NCBI GenBank assembly: GCA_028689115.1
Contig: JAQTWV010000001.1
Location: forward strand, 1-64,000
DNA length: 64,000 nt
Source: Candidatus Altimarinota bacterium
Lineage (GTDB): Bacteria > Patescibacteriota > Gracilibacteria > BD1-5 > UBA6164
Direction: 5' to 3'
Shown piece by piece: positions 42,323-52,858 of this stretch; within the stretch, counting starts at the first letter, position 1; every line of letters starts with the position of its first letter. The notes under the pieces were generated by a model. The model searched no databases. It was not told the DNA's origin and saw only the letters and a program-made list of their open reading frames with translations. Both the position numbers and the translations under genes were made by a program.

Positions 42323-42442
42323 ATGAATAAAATGACTTTATACAAATATAGTAAAGGGCAACTTATGTTGCTTACTTTTTTCTTGTCCTGTATATTTGTA
42401 GGGTCTGAAGATTGTTGTTTTGGCGAACAAACTAGCACATAA
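42323..42442 (+). CDS. Possible short secreted peptide overlapping a structured region
   Basis: 39 codons (KYSKGQLMLLTFFLSCIFVG, then SEDCCFGEQTST) with a lipobox-like LSC. It uses GGG and GGC, not TGA, for Gly and sits in a region that also folds strongly, so either the peptide or the RNA may be the real product. Confidence 0.3.
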   Translation: MNKMTLYKYSKGQLMLLTFFLSCIFVGSEDCCFGEQTST

Positions 42443-42471
42443 GTTGTCCTTTTTTGTTCGCTGAAACAACA
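42341..42471 (+). ncRNA. Structured RNA with two mutually exclusive folds
   Basis: Elements: TACAAATATA (42341-42350) pairs exactly with TATATTTGTA (42391-42400); GCAAC-TTAT-GTTGC is a local hairpin (42359-42372); TGTTGTTT..GCGAACAAA (42413-42431) pairs with TTTGTTCGC..AAACAACA (42453-42471). The loop of the last stem, GCACATAAGTTGTCCTT, is almost exactly complementary to AAGGGCAACTTATGTTGC (42354-42371), so pairing there (pseudoknot or switch) competes with the local hairpin. Class not recognised. Confidence 0.5.
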
Positions 42472-42515
42472 GTCTTATATTTTGGTAATAAATTTATTTT
42501 ATTACTATAGATAAT

Positions 42516-43244
42516 ATGGATAATACAATTCAATGTTCTTACTGTGCGGAAGAAATAAAACCAGATGCTAAGATTTGTAAACACTGTTGAAGTAATTTAA
42601 GTTGAAATAGTAAAAAATATTCTTATAAAATTAAAAATATTGCATGAGTATTAGCTTTGTTTTTATGATGACTAGGAATACATAAATTTTACTTATGAAA
42701 ACCTATACAAGGGGTTATATATATATTATTTGTTTGGACTTTTATTCCTGCATTTATTTGATTAATAGAATCAATTATATATTTAACAATGGATCAAGAA
42801 AAGTTTGATAAAATATTTAATAATAGAAAATTAGAAAAAAAGAATTATAAAAATTACTTAAAAGTTGAAAAATGACTAAATTTTAATTTAAATTTGAAAG
42901 GTATAATTTATGTATTTATAATATTATTTCTTTTAATATCTATAAAAAATTGGTTATCTACATCATTATTAGAAGATAATAAAGCAGTAAATACAGAGAA
43001 CTCAAGTATATCATGTCAGATTTTAAATTCACAAATTATAGAATCAGCTATGGTTCCGTTAGAAGATTGTTATTTGATTGAAAATAAATGAAATATAGAG
43101 AGGGTTAAATGATGATTTAAATATTGATATTCAAAGGATGAACAATGAACTTGATTTTTTATATGTGATGTATCATTAGATGAAAATAAAAATGTTATAA
43201 GTAAACAATGTTTTATAAATAAATTAGATTTAAAACCATTATAA
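42516..43244 (+). CDS. Zinc-ribbon TM2-domain membrane protein
   Basis: 242 aa. N-terminal zinc ribbon IQCSYCAEEIKPDAKICKHCG (CxxC...CxxC), then a TM2 domain (LGGLGIHKFYLGKPIQG ... GLIESIIYL, residues about 45-90), a coiled linker, another membrane helix (about 127-150) and an exported tail of about 90 residues with three Cys. TM2 proteins are common near defence and secretion genes, but the role is unknown. Confidence 0.82.
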
Positions 43245-43682
43245 AAACATTACATAAAAAAGGAAAACTATTACTAAAGTGGTGGTTTGATAAGTGATTT
43301 TACTAAAAAACTCTAGTAAAATAAGTAAAAAATGAGGTAAAAATATTTATAATGTAAAGATAAAAAAGTGGCATAATGGTGGCTTTTTGCATACTTGAAA
43401 ACTATTTTTTTTCTGCAAAAATGAAAAAATTACTATAAAACCTTAGTAAAGTAAGTGCTATATAAAAAATAAGGGGTGCTATTTTGTAAAAAAAAGATAT
43501 TTTAGACACAAAATAGCACCAAAAAGTCACCAAAAAAGTACTTAAAAAATGAAAAAGACACAAAAAAGCACCTTAAAGACACATAATATTTTTTATAAAG
43601 GACACATTTTTATTTGAAAAAGGTGGATTGAAAAATATAATGAAAATTATTATTTTACTTTTTAAAAAATAACTAAATTACT
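43245..43682. other. Gene-free repeat-rich region with strong hairpin
   Basis: 438 nt without a gene. It carries a perfect 13-bp stem (GGTGCTATTTTGT / ACAAAATAGCACC, 43475-43487 with 43508-43520, 20-nt loop) and a run of CACC/GACAC-type words at about 10-13-nt spacing through 43515-43600 (AGCACC, GTCACC, GACACA, AGCACC, GACACA, GACACA). Near-repeats of TAGTAAA(A/G)TAAGT occur at 43313 and 43443. Possible recombination or replication site of the island. Confidence 0.5.
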
Positions 43683-44042
43683 ATGGGATATGATGAAGAA
43701 AAAATGAGGGCAATTTATGATGAAGAACATAAAAAAGAAATGAAATTGGAAGCTATAAAGGACGAATTATTAGAAGATAGAGATTTTTTTGATCAGATAA
43801 GAACTATGGCTATTGAAGATGATGATTTCATGAGTACTATAATGTCTAGTAAATATAGTAAAGTAGAAATACTAAGAAATAAAGAGTGATATATTGAAGT
43901 AAAATGAACTATAGAACTACCAAGTGATACATTATTAGTAGAGCTAAAAAGAAAGTATCCTTATTCTGATATTGTTGTTGTAAATCATAATGGTATTACT
44001 TCAAAAATTGAGATTACTGAAAAAATAAGGTTTGAAAAATAA
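43683..44042 (+). CDS. Hypothetical acidic protein
   Basis: 119 aa. Helical charged N-terminus (YDEEKMRAIYDEEHKKEMKL) and a compact beta-like C-terminus (YIEVKGTIELPSDTLLVELK). Not recognised. Two TGA glycines. In the island upstream of the recombinase. Confidence 0.5.
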
Positions 44043-44142
44043 ATAAAATAGTTATTATATTACTACCTGTCACTATACAGGATTTTTTACAGATATTAAA
44101 GTGACTTATCACTATATAAGAACTTTAGTGAACTGTATATAT

Positions 44143-44283
44143 ATGCTTACAGTAGATGAAACAAGGAAAGCTTTGTGAAAAGATTATCCTTGAATAGTAA
44201 GCCTAACAGATAAAGAAATAGAGCAAATTAGAGATCAAATCTATAATTTCTGGTCTTTGATGTTAGAGAATGAAGGACTTTAA
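44143..44283 (+). CDS. Small hypothetical protein
   Basis: 46 aa (TVDETRKALGKDYPGIVSLT, then DKEIEQIRDQIYNFWSLMLE). Helical; resembles the short helper ORFs that sit before Cro/C1 regulators in mobile elements. A terminator (44273-44297) overlaps its end. Confidence 0.5.
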
Positions 44284-44297
44284 AAGTCCTTTTTCTA
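44273..44297 (+). terminator. Terminator overlapping stop codon
   Basis: AAGGACTT-TAA-AAGTCCTT then T; the loop contains the stop. Confidence 0.75.
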
Positions 44298-44352
44298 TTG
44301 AATAAATATCAACTATAGTTATAATGATAGAAATATTTTTTAAGAAAATAGA

Positions 44353-44571
44353 ATGAAAATATCTATAAAAATAAATATGCAATATTTGTTAGAAAAAAAT
44401 AATATTACTCTTACAGATTTAGAGAAGAGTACATGACTAAGTTATCAACAATTATGGAATATAAAGCACTGAAAAACTACAAAGATTAGTTTTGATACTA
44501 TATGAAGACTAATTGAAGCTTTTAAATGTACACCAAATGATTTATTTGAAATAAAAAAATATTCTTTTTAA
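44353..44571 (+). CDS. Cro/C1-type HTH regulator
   Basis: 72 aa, a lone HTH domain: NMQYLLEKNNITLTDLEKST, then GLSYQQLWNIKHGKTTKISF and the closing CTPNDLFEI of the XRE family. It lies 3 nt upstream of the recombinase gene and likely controls it. Confidence 0.88.
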
Positions 44572-44574
44572 ACT

Positions 44575-46059
44575 ATGAAACAAACTGCAATAATATACTG
44601 TAGAAAATCTACAGACAGAGAGGATAGGCAAACAAACTCTTTAGAACATCAATTAAATAATTGTAGAAATTCAGCTAAAAATTATGATTTAATAGTATTA
44701 GATGAAATTCAAGAAAGTGTAAGTGCTAAAACTTGATGAAAAAGAGCTTGATTTAATAGAATGATTGAAGCTTGTGATAAGTGAAAAGTAGATTATATTG
44801 TTATAGATGAAACTAAAAGACTTGCTAGAAATATAATGGATTCAGCACTTATAATTTGATTATTAGATAGTAATAAAATAAAAGGTATTATTACAACTGA
44901 TAAAAAGTTTGATGCTTCTGATATATCAGCTAAATTTATGCTTTTATTAGAGCTTTGAATATCTAAAATGGATAATGAACATAGAAGCAAGGATATAAAA
45001 GCTAAAATGATTACAGCACTTCATAGATGACAATGGTTATCTCAAGCAATATTTTGATATAGAAATGTGTGACCAAAAGGGAAAAAAGATGTTCAAGTTA
45101 TTGAAGAAGAGGCTAATCTTGTTTTGAAAGCATTTATAATGAGAAGCCAAAACAAAACACTTCAAGAAATAGCTGATTTCCTTGCAGAAAAAACATGAAA
45201 AAAATGGAATGGTGAAAGAGTATCTAAAATGCTTTTGAATACTAAATATTATTGATTACAAAGATTTTGAGAAGAAGAAGCTCTTCTTAATAGCCCTTGA
45301 TATAGACCTATAGTATCAAAAGAACTCTTTGATAAAGTAAACTGAGTTACAAGAGTAATTCCATATAAAAGAAATGAAGATTTACCAAGATATTTTTCTA
45401 ATATTTTAAAAGACTCTGAAGGGAATAATCTATATCCATATAAAACTAAAGGACATATTTACTATCATCAATGATCAAAAACATCCTATAAAATAAATAT
45501 TAGTCAGAAAAATATTTTCAAAGAATTTGAAAAACATATAGCAAATTATAATTTTCCTAAGTCATTTGTTTCCTTATCAAAAGCAACTCTTAAAGATTAT
45601 TATAAAGATAGGGTTGCTATGAGGGAATCTGATATGAGAAAAGTAAAGAAAGAACTTAATCTAGTAGAAGAAAGACTTTCAAGCTTATTGGAGAAGTTTT
45701 TAGATAATGATATAGATAAAAGTACCTATGACATAAAAAAAGATACTTTTACAAATCAGAAGACTGAATTAGAGGAAAAATATAAGGCACTAAAACAATG
45801 AGATGATAATATTATAGAAATTATAGAAAATTTATGCGAACTTGTAGAAAACTTGTCTGGTAGCTATAAAATGGGTGATGATGCAAAAAAATGAAAAATT
45901 ATTAGATCAATGCAGTGCGAACTCATTATAAACAACAAAAAAGAGCTTGTTATAAAGGAAAACAAACTCTTTGAGATAATAAAATCTCTTAATTTTCAGC
46001 TTTGGTACTCCCACGGAGAATTGAACTCCGGTTCCAGCCTTGAGAAGGCCGTGTCCTAA
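44575..46059 (+). CDS. Large serine recombinase (integrase)
   Basis: 494 aa. Resolvase N-domain: IYCRKSTDRED with the catalytic Ser, EIQESVSAKTG and IDETKRLARN. A recombinase domain follows (IFGYRNVGPKG ... EIADFLAEKTGKKWNGERVSKML), a zinc-ribbon-like segment without the usual Cys pairs, and a coiled coil (MRKVKKELNLVEERLSSLLE). Catalyses site-specific integration of the island. The last 19 or so codons (WYSHGELNSGSSLEKAVS) are the antisense of tRNA-Glu, so the frame has been fused to the tRNA end at the attachment site. Confidence 0.92.
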
Positions 46060-46077
46060 CCACTAGACGATGGGAGC
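46003..46077 (-). tRNA. tRNA-Glu(UUC)
   Basis: Full cloverleaf on the minus strand, 75 nt with encoded CCA: acceptor GCTCCCA / TGGGAGT, anticodon loop CTTCTCA (anticodon TTC), T-loop GTTCAATTC. The 3' end overlaps the recombinase reading frame. Promoter candidate TTGATT-15-TATAAT lies upstream (46091-46117). Confidence 0.95.
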
Positions 46078-46090
46078 TAGAAGTATTTTT

Positions 46091-46117
46091 ATTATATGAA
46101 AAACAAAATAAAATCAA
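46091..46117 (-). promoter_or_regulatory. tRNA-Glu promoter
   Basis: Minus strand TTGATT, 15-nt spacer, TATAAT, 14 nt upstream of the mature 5' end. Confidence 0.45.
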
Positions 46118-46191
46118 TATTTTATTTAAATTTGATTTATCTCTAAAAAAAATAAAATCATAAAAATACAATATTGACTTTATTTAATTTA

Positions 46192-47445
46192 ATGAGAAAA
46201 ATTTTTATAAATATCTCTAGATGATATAAGATACTTTCTTATTATGATTTTGCTTATAACGATTTATATAAAAATTATAATATAGAAACTTATCTTTTTT
46301 TTGATAAAACAAAATCAAAAAATAAAGATATGCAATTACTTCATAATTATGCATATAAGATATTTTTCTATGATTCAAAACTGGATTTATTAAATCAGTT
46401 AAAAAAAATAAATAGGGAAGAAATATATTATATAAATACTTTTGATGAATTGTTAGTATTGCTTTTAAATGAAGTAAAACTAGAACTTTGATTTCAAGTA
46501 TCAAAACATTATAAAGCTTTTAGAGATAAAAATTTGCAAAGAGAAATATTGTCTAAAACTTATCCAGAAACTACTGTAAAAAGTTTTGAAGTTGATTTAT
46601 TATCTTGAGATATAGATTCTTTTTATAATAAAATTAACTTTCCATATATTATAAAACCAGCTTCAGGTATTCAAAGCTCAGGTGTTGAAATAGTAAATTC
46701 TAAAATAGATTTAGAAACTTATATCAAAAATAATGTTGAATTAGATAAAAATATGTTATCTAGATGAATAAATAATTCTAAATATTTGATAGAAGAGTTT
46801 ATTGATTGAGAAATGTATACTGTTAATTATTTTGTTAATTCTATTTGAGAAGTTTTTTATTCACCAATTGTTAAAGTAAATTCTACTAGAAAATTGTGAA
46901 TTAATGATTTTTCAAATTATGTAAGAATAAATTGAAGTATAATAGATAATGAAATAGAATCTGATATAGTAAAAATTTTTATTGAAAAACACATAAAAGC
47001 ATTTGATATAAAAAATACTTTTATTCATCACGAATTTAAATTAAACTCATGATGAATTTTAAAAACAATAGAATTAAATGCAAGAATTTGAGGTTATAGA
47101 TTAGAAATGATTCAAGAATTATATTGATTCAATCTTTTAACAATGCCTATCTGAAAAACTCTTGTACACAATGTAGAATTTTCTAATGCAGTATTTGTCT
47201 TTTATCCAGAAATGAAATGAATATTTAAAGGATTTAATTCTGAATTATTAAACAAGTTTAAATCTTTAAATTCATACAATCATATTAGATTATCAAATAA
47301 TTATATTTGAAATGAAATTTGATTAACAAAAGATTGATTTAGTAGTATAGCAGCACTTAGAATAATAAATAAAGATCTAGAACAATTTAAAAATGATTAT
47401 GAATTTATAGAAAAAAATTATAAAAATCTAATTATTTTACAATAA
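46192..47445 (+). CDS. ATP-grasp ligase-like enzyme
   Basis: 417 aa. After an N-terminal 120 residues come the grasp elements: FPYIIKPASGIQSSGVEIV (ATP-binding lysine and loop, about residues 157-175), YLIEEFIDGEMYTVNYF (hinge region) and a C-terminal FIHHEFKLNSGGILKTIELNARIGGYRL with Mg-binding Glu and the NARIGG loop. Carboxylate-amine ligase of the biotin carboxylase/DdlB superfamily; substrate unknown. Confidence 0.85.
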
Positions 47446-47446
47446 A

Positions 47447-47477
47447 AAAACTCTTGAAATTTTCAAGAGTTTTTAAT
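47447..47477. terminator. Bidirectional terminator
   Basis: AAAACTCTTGAAA-TTTTCAAGAGTTTT palindrome between the ATP-grasp gene and rplK. Confidence 0.85.
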
Positions 47478-47953
47478 TATGCAATTTTAGCTGCAACTTC
47501 AGCTTTAACTAAACCATCAATATCAGTAGTAATACCAGCAGATCTTGCAGTACCTCTAACAATCATCATAGCTCAAGCTAAATCTACAGAATTTAAATCA
47601 GGCATTTTTTCAGTTGCTATTTCTTTTACTTGTTGTAAACTTAAATGAGCAACTTTTTCTTTATGAGGAAGTTTAGAACCACTTTTTAAGTTAGCTTTAG
47701 CTTTTACTAAATGAGACATAGGAGATTGTTTTACTATGAAATCAAAAGTTTTATCTTCATAAACAGTAATGATAACTGGTAATTTAATACCCATTTTATC
47801 TCTAGTTTGTTCATTAAATCTACTAGTAAATTCCATTATAGGTACTCAATGTTGACCTAACGCAGGACCAACCGGAGGTGCTGGAGTAGCTTGTCCTCAG
47901 TTAATTTGTAATTTTATATAACCTTTTACTGGTTTGTTTGATTTTGGTGCCAT
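47477..47953 (-). CDS. rplK: 50S ribosomal protein L11
   Basis: 158 aa. Typical L11: [25 protein letters not shown] (second glycine TGA), FNEQTRDKMGIKLPV, the RNA-binding C-domain KEIATEKMPDLNSVDLAGAM and MIVRGTARSAGI. It forms the GTPase-associated centre of the ribosome. rplA is not downstream. Length is near the usual 140, with a slightly extended tail. Confidence 0.97.
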
Positions 47954-48020
47954 TTTCAAAATTTGATTAAATATTTAAATATTTTATTTTTAGAAAAATT
48001 AATATTTCTTTTTTCTTTTT

Positions 48021-48055
48021 AATTTCATGGCTTGTTTTCGGGACAAAACGAAATT
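48021..48055 (-). promoter_or_regulatory. Structured leader upstream of rplK
   Basis: About 70 nt before the L11 start, AATTTC..GAAATT encloses a GTTTT-(6 nt)-AAAAC hairpin, GC-rich for this genome. Bacterial L11 genes are often under autogenous control, so this may be a leader element; no homology is claimed. Confidence 0.35.
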
Positions 48056-48105
48056 AAATTTACTTTAATAATTTATTATTTTTCAGAAGCCAGTGAATTA
48101 TATAA

Positions 48106-48139
48106 AAAAAACCTGATAAATCAAGTTTTTTTTATAAGT
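48106..48139 (-). terminator. Terminator of the VirB4-like gene
   Basis: AAAAACTTGATTTATCAGGTTTTTT on the minus strand with a flanking T run. Confidence 0.8.
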
Positions 48140-48143
48140 ATTT

Positions 48144-49988
48144 TTATCTATTTGGATTCGTAGTTATTACTTGTTCTTCATAGTAACTTGCAACTACTTG
48201 TATTCATACGTGTTCTGTACCAGCAAAAAATAATCATTGTCAAACAGAAGCATTTAATAATATGTATTTTTCTTGTTCTGTTAATTTATATATATTTTGA
48301 AGTACATCAATTGAAGCACTAGATTGTTTTAACAGTAATTGTATAGAAGAGTTTGTCATTATTGGTTTACCATAAGGACTTCAAACGAAATCTTCTACGT
48401 CTTGTGTTATAGTTGTAACTCAAAGATTATATTTTCTGGCTCTTTTTACAAGTCAAAAAAGAAATTTTGCAGAGTCTTCATATTGCATTATATTCCAAGC
48501 TTCATCGATAACTAAAAATCTTTTTTTATTACTAGATCTTACTTTATTCCATATATGATTAAGTATTACATACATGGCAATTGGTCTAAGGATATCATCT
48601 AAATCTCTAACCGAAAATACTTGTAATCATTCTCATAAATCTATATTTGTCTTTTGAGAAAATATTCCTGAAAATATTCAAGAAGTAAATTTTTCCATCC
48701 TTCTTACCATACTTCAAGCTCAATCCATTGTATCAAGTACGTCTTGTAAATCTTTCATAATAGGTATTTCTTTACCAATTATATTATCATCTTCAAGAGT
48801 TATTCATTTTAAACTATAAGTTGTAACAAGTGCTTTTTCCATAATTGATGCCTCTTCTGGATTTAGTTTTCCAAGCATTAAGTTCATTAAACCAAGTAGG
48901 TTTATGATTGCATTTCTAAGTAAATCTCCAGGTTTTTCATCTTGATCTTTTAATCAAAGTGGTAGATCAAAAGGATTTATTCTTTGATTTGAGTTTAGTG
49001 AAACATCAAGATAACTTCATCAAACCCTATCAATCAATGCTTTGTATTCATTTTCAGGATCTATTACTATAACATCAGTTCAAAACATCAAGCTTCTAAG
49101 TATTTCTAGTTTTATAGCAAATGATTTACCTCAACCAGATTTAGCAAATACAGTCATATTTGCATTTTCAGTTTTAAATCTATCAAATATTATAAGAGAA
49201 TTATTATGTGTATTTATACCATAAAGTATACCATCATCATGAGTTAGAGTACTTGAAGAAAATGGAAATGTAGTTGATAATCAACCAGTTGAAATATTTC
49301 TATAAACTCAAAGTTCATCTTTACAAAAAGGTCCAGTTGAGATAAATGCTTGTTCACTTCTAAGAAATGCTTGTTTTTGTAATACATTTCTACCTGACAA
49401 TATAGTTTCTATATCTTTTCAAATCCTATTTATTTGTTCTTCGGTATCTCAATAAATAGTTATATAAAGTCATAGATGAAAATATTTTTCTTCTCATCTA
49501 GTGAGTTTATGTCTAAGTTCTTCTACGTCTTGGATTTGAGCTTCAATTGCTGGATCATTTAATAATCATTTTTCAGCATTTATACTTCTTTCAGAGTATA
49601 ATTGAGTAAGTCTTTTCTTTAAATATTTTTGTATAAAACCAGAATCAATTGGATACACAAATAAACTCATATCAAATTTAACATCCCAATTTATGATAGG
49701 AGATAGCCAATTTCACTCAAGGAAGTTTGGATAAGCATATACAAAAAATGTCTTAACAATAGTATTATTTATCTGAATTTTATCAGGAAATATTTTCATA
49801 AAAGCTGGGGAAATTATGTCTTTTATGTACGCTAAAGCAGCCTTATACTCTTTTTCTGATTCTAGAATTTCTCTTTCTTCAGATTTGTTAGTAGTAGGCT
49901 TTTCTATTTCTATTTTTTTTATATAAGAGTATGTATCTCAAGAGATTCTCTTTGCTACAAGTTCTATTAATTTTTCTTGTTTTTCCAC
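48144..49988 (-). CDS. VirB4/TraC-like ATPase
   Basis: 614 aa with a GTG start (TAA precedes it in frame; no ATG near). Walker A FAKSGGGKSFAIKLEILRSL (about residue 290; two Gly TGA), Walker B FLVIDEAWNIM, and TITQDVEDF (sensor-like). The N-terminal half resembles the VirB4 N-domain (FEDxxx-like, LEGNWLSPIINWDV). Single VirB4-type ATPases without the rest of a type IV secretion set are widespread in CPR bacteria and probably act in a DNA-transfer or pilus system. A short hairpin terminator follows. Confidence 0.9.
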
Positions 49989-50102
49989 TTTTTAAATTTA
50001 ATTTAGAATTTAGATTGTGAGTATTTTAATTATAAAAATAATAATGTAAAGATTGGATAATATAACAAGCTTTACAGTTTGTAAATAATAATTTAAATAA
50101 AT

Positions 50103-50131
50103 AAAAAAAATGAGATTTTATCTCATTTTTA
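50103..50131 (-). terminator. Terminator
   Basis: AAAAATGAGA-TTTTA-TCTCATTTTT at the stop of the phosphatase gene. Confidence 0.8.
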
Positions 50132-51328
50132 CCATTTCCATTCAGTTATAAAATCACTATCAATTTCTTCACTAAAATCATTATTTTTATCAAAATCTGT
50201 TGGTTTGTATTGTATTACTACAAGTGTTACATCATCTAGTTGAGTAGGTTTATATCACATAAATTTAGATAAATTTATAGTTATATTATTAAATACACTT
50301 CTAGCAGTTTTATATTCTTTTCACATTATATTTGGCGCAGTATTTATAGCTTCTTCAAGTCTGTTTTCTCAAAATAATTCTTCAGTTCAATCTCTTTTTG
50401 GTTTATTTATGGCTTCTGTAATTCAATCTGAGTATAAAACTATTATATCTCAAATTTCAAATTTAATTTCTTGTTCTTTTATTATTTTTGAAATATCTTT
50501 AATCATTCAAATTGCTACTCAACCTGATTTAATTCTAAATGTTTTTTTGTTTGATTGTTTATATATCATCAAGTACTCGTGACCAGCTCAAGTCATAAAT
50601 AGTCTTTTTTCTTTTTCATCCCATCTAACAAGTAGCATACTCATAAGTAGATTTGCTTTTACTCTAGGTTTTAAAACTTCATTTGTTTTTATTAATACTG
50701 TAGCTCATGATTTATATACTTTTGAAAAACCACTTACAAGGGCATTTACCATTATCATTATAAATCATGCTCAAACTCCGTGTCAAGTTGCATCTCAAAC
50801 ATATATATAATAATTATCACCTTGTTCAATTATATCGTAACTATCTCAACCTATTTCTCATGCTGGTTTTGATTTAGCTATTACATCTAGTGAAGGAACT
50901 TCAATTAATTGTTTAGTTAACATTTTTCATTGTATTTCTTTTCAAAGTTCCACTTCTCATTTTATTTCTTTTCCATGAATAAATTCATCTTTAATATTTT
51001 TTAGAGTATTAAGAGTTTTACTAAAAAATACAAGTGCGTAATTTAAGTGACTATTAGGAGTTTTTCAAAAATCTATTTCAGAATCTTTTAGATTTCAAAC
51101 TAAAAAGTGTTTTATAGTTAATTCTAATTTTTTAATTGGATCATGGTAAAATTTTTTAACCATAATTATAATTACGAAAAAATTTATTATTGTTACAATT
51201 GAAAAAAGAGAGATTTCATCAATGATTGAGAAGTAATTTAAGTAATTTTTAAAAACTATAAAAATAACTGGATTTATGGCCAGAGTTATGAATAAAATTA
51301 TTTTAAATGTAGTATAAAATGACCTCAT
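50129..51328 (-). CDS. SpoIIE-type PP2C phosphatase, membrane-bound
   Basis: 399 aa. Two N-terminal membrane helices (residues about 8-27, 40-58), then a linker and a PP2C-like domain: SKPAGEIGGDSYDI (metal-binding Asp), VGDATGHGVGAGFIMIMVN, RLFMTGAGHEY and IGDIIVLYSDGITEA (second metal cluster). Ser/Thr phosphatases of this type control anti-sigma factor antagonists or similar signalling. Compare the larger soluble relative at 60345. Confidence 0.92.
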
Positions 51329-51581
51329 ATTATTTTTTATAATTTAATACTATTTATATGTTACTATACTTTTATTTATAAATCAAAAAAATGAGATATT
51401 TTGCATTTAATTAGACTTATAATTAGTTTTTAACATTACTTAAAAAGTAATTTTGATTAAGTATTTTTGCTAAATATAATTTACGTATCCTAAAAAAGGA
51501 AAAAATATTTAAAAATACGTTTTAAGGCCAAAAAGCCTGTATAAGTTTTTTGAACATATAATTTTTAACTTGCAATTTACG
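51329..51581 (+). promoter_or_regulatory. Leader of ftsA
   Basis: Divergent spacer. ACGTAT..ATACGT with TCCTAAAAAAGGA inside (about 51483-51520), and AGGCCAAAAAGCCT (51526-51539) could fold before ftsA. No promoter is clear enough to place. Confidence 0.3.
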
Positions 51582-52817
51582 ATGTGAGCATCTAATACTA
51601 TTACAACTATTGATATTTGAAGTTCTAAAATAAGAACTGTTATCTGATATTTTGACAAAGAAAGAAACGACGATTTTAATATACTATGAGTTTGAATTTC
51701 AAACTCAACTGCAATGAGAAAAGGAAATATACTTGATATGGAAGAATTTAAAAATAATTTAGATTCATCTCTAGAAGAAGCTGAAAAAATGGCAGGAGAA
51801 CATGTTTCATGAGCATATATTTCATTTAACTCTTCAAGTTTTGATGTAATTAGAAGCAAATGAATTGTTTCAGTTACTGGTTCTGAAGTTTCTGAAGAAG
51901 ATATAGAAAGAGCTTTAGATAAAGCAAAAGGTTGAGTTGATATGCCAAATAAAGAAATATTAAAAGTTGTTCCTGAAAGTTTTACAGTAGATTTAGAAAC
52001 AGGTATAAAAAATCCACTTTGAATGTCAGCTAGAAAACTAGAAGTTTCTGCTAATATATTTTCTATGAATTTAAATGTATTAACTAATATAAGAAAAGCT
52101 ATTAGTGATATATGAATAGAAATATTTGATATTTACCCAAATCTACTTTCAAGTCCAGAATGAGTTTTAACTAAAAGACAAAAAGAACTATGAGTTGTTT
52201 GTATTGATATTGGTTCTTCAACAACTTGAGTTACAGTTTATGAAAATGGAGTGTTAAATTTTTCTACAATTATACCTTTTGGTTGAGATAATGTTACAAA
52301 TGATATAGCATTGTGACTTAGAACTTCAACAGCTATGGCTGAAAAAATAAAATTAGAATATGCTGAACTTGATTTAGAAAATAGAGAATCATTTAGAGAT
52401 AGTGAGTTTGATTTGAGTGAATTAAATATGTGAGAAGAAGGAGGTGTTTCTAGAGAATATCTTTCAAAAATAGTTACAGCAAGATATGAAGAAATATTTC
52501 ACTTCATCAGAGATGAACTTAAAAAAATATGAAAAGATTGAATGCTTCCAGAATGAGCAGTATGTGTTTGATGAGGTTCTAAAATGAAATGATTTGTTGA
52601 ATTATCAAAAAAATCTCTTAGATTACCAGTTTTCATTTGATTACCATTTTCAAAAGATGAATTAGTTGATGCATCAATTTCAGATCCAGTATTTTCTGCT
52701 GTAATTTGAACTATGATTTTTGCAAATATGTATGGTAATAACTGACCATTATTTTCTATAAATTTTAACTCTATTTTAGAGTCACTTAAAAAACTATTTA
52801 AGAAAATATTACCTTAA
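51582..52817 (+). CDS. ftsA: Cell-division protein FtsA
   Basis: 411 aa. Actin-fold motifs: TTIDIGSSKIRTVIG (phosphate 1), VCIDIGSSTTGVTVYENG (phosphate 2), CVGGGSKMKGFVEL (adenosine) and an amphipathic C-terminal helix (LESLKKLFKKILP) for membrane binding. It tethers FtsZ to the membrane. ftsZ follows 41 nt downstream. TGA encodes many of the motif glycines. Confidence 0.95.
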
Positions 52818-52858
52818 TTTTAAAAATAAACTTTATAATATATACATAATAATTAAAT

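Noticed and set aside
43475-43600. CRISPR array
   Set aside because: The repeated words are only 6 nt with no constant-length spacers and no cas genes in the window.
46003-46077. Recombinase C-terminus as a functional domain
   Set aside because: The last residues are the antisense of tRNA-Glu and cannot be a conserved protein part.
51509-51859. Minus-strand 116-aa ORF opposite ftsA
   Set aside because: Shadow of ftsA; plus strand has clear actin-fold motifs.
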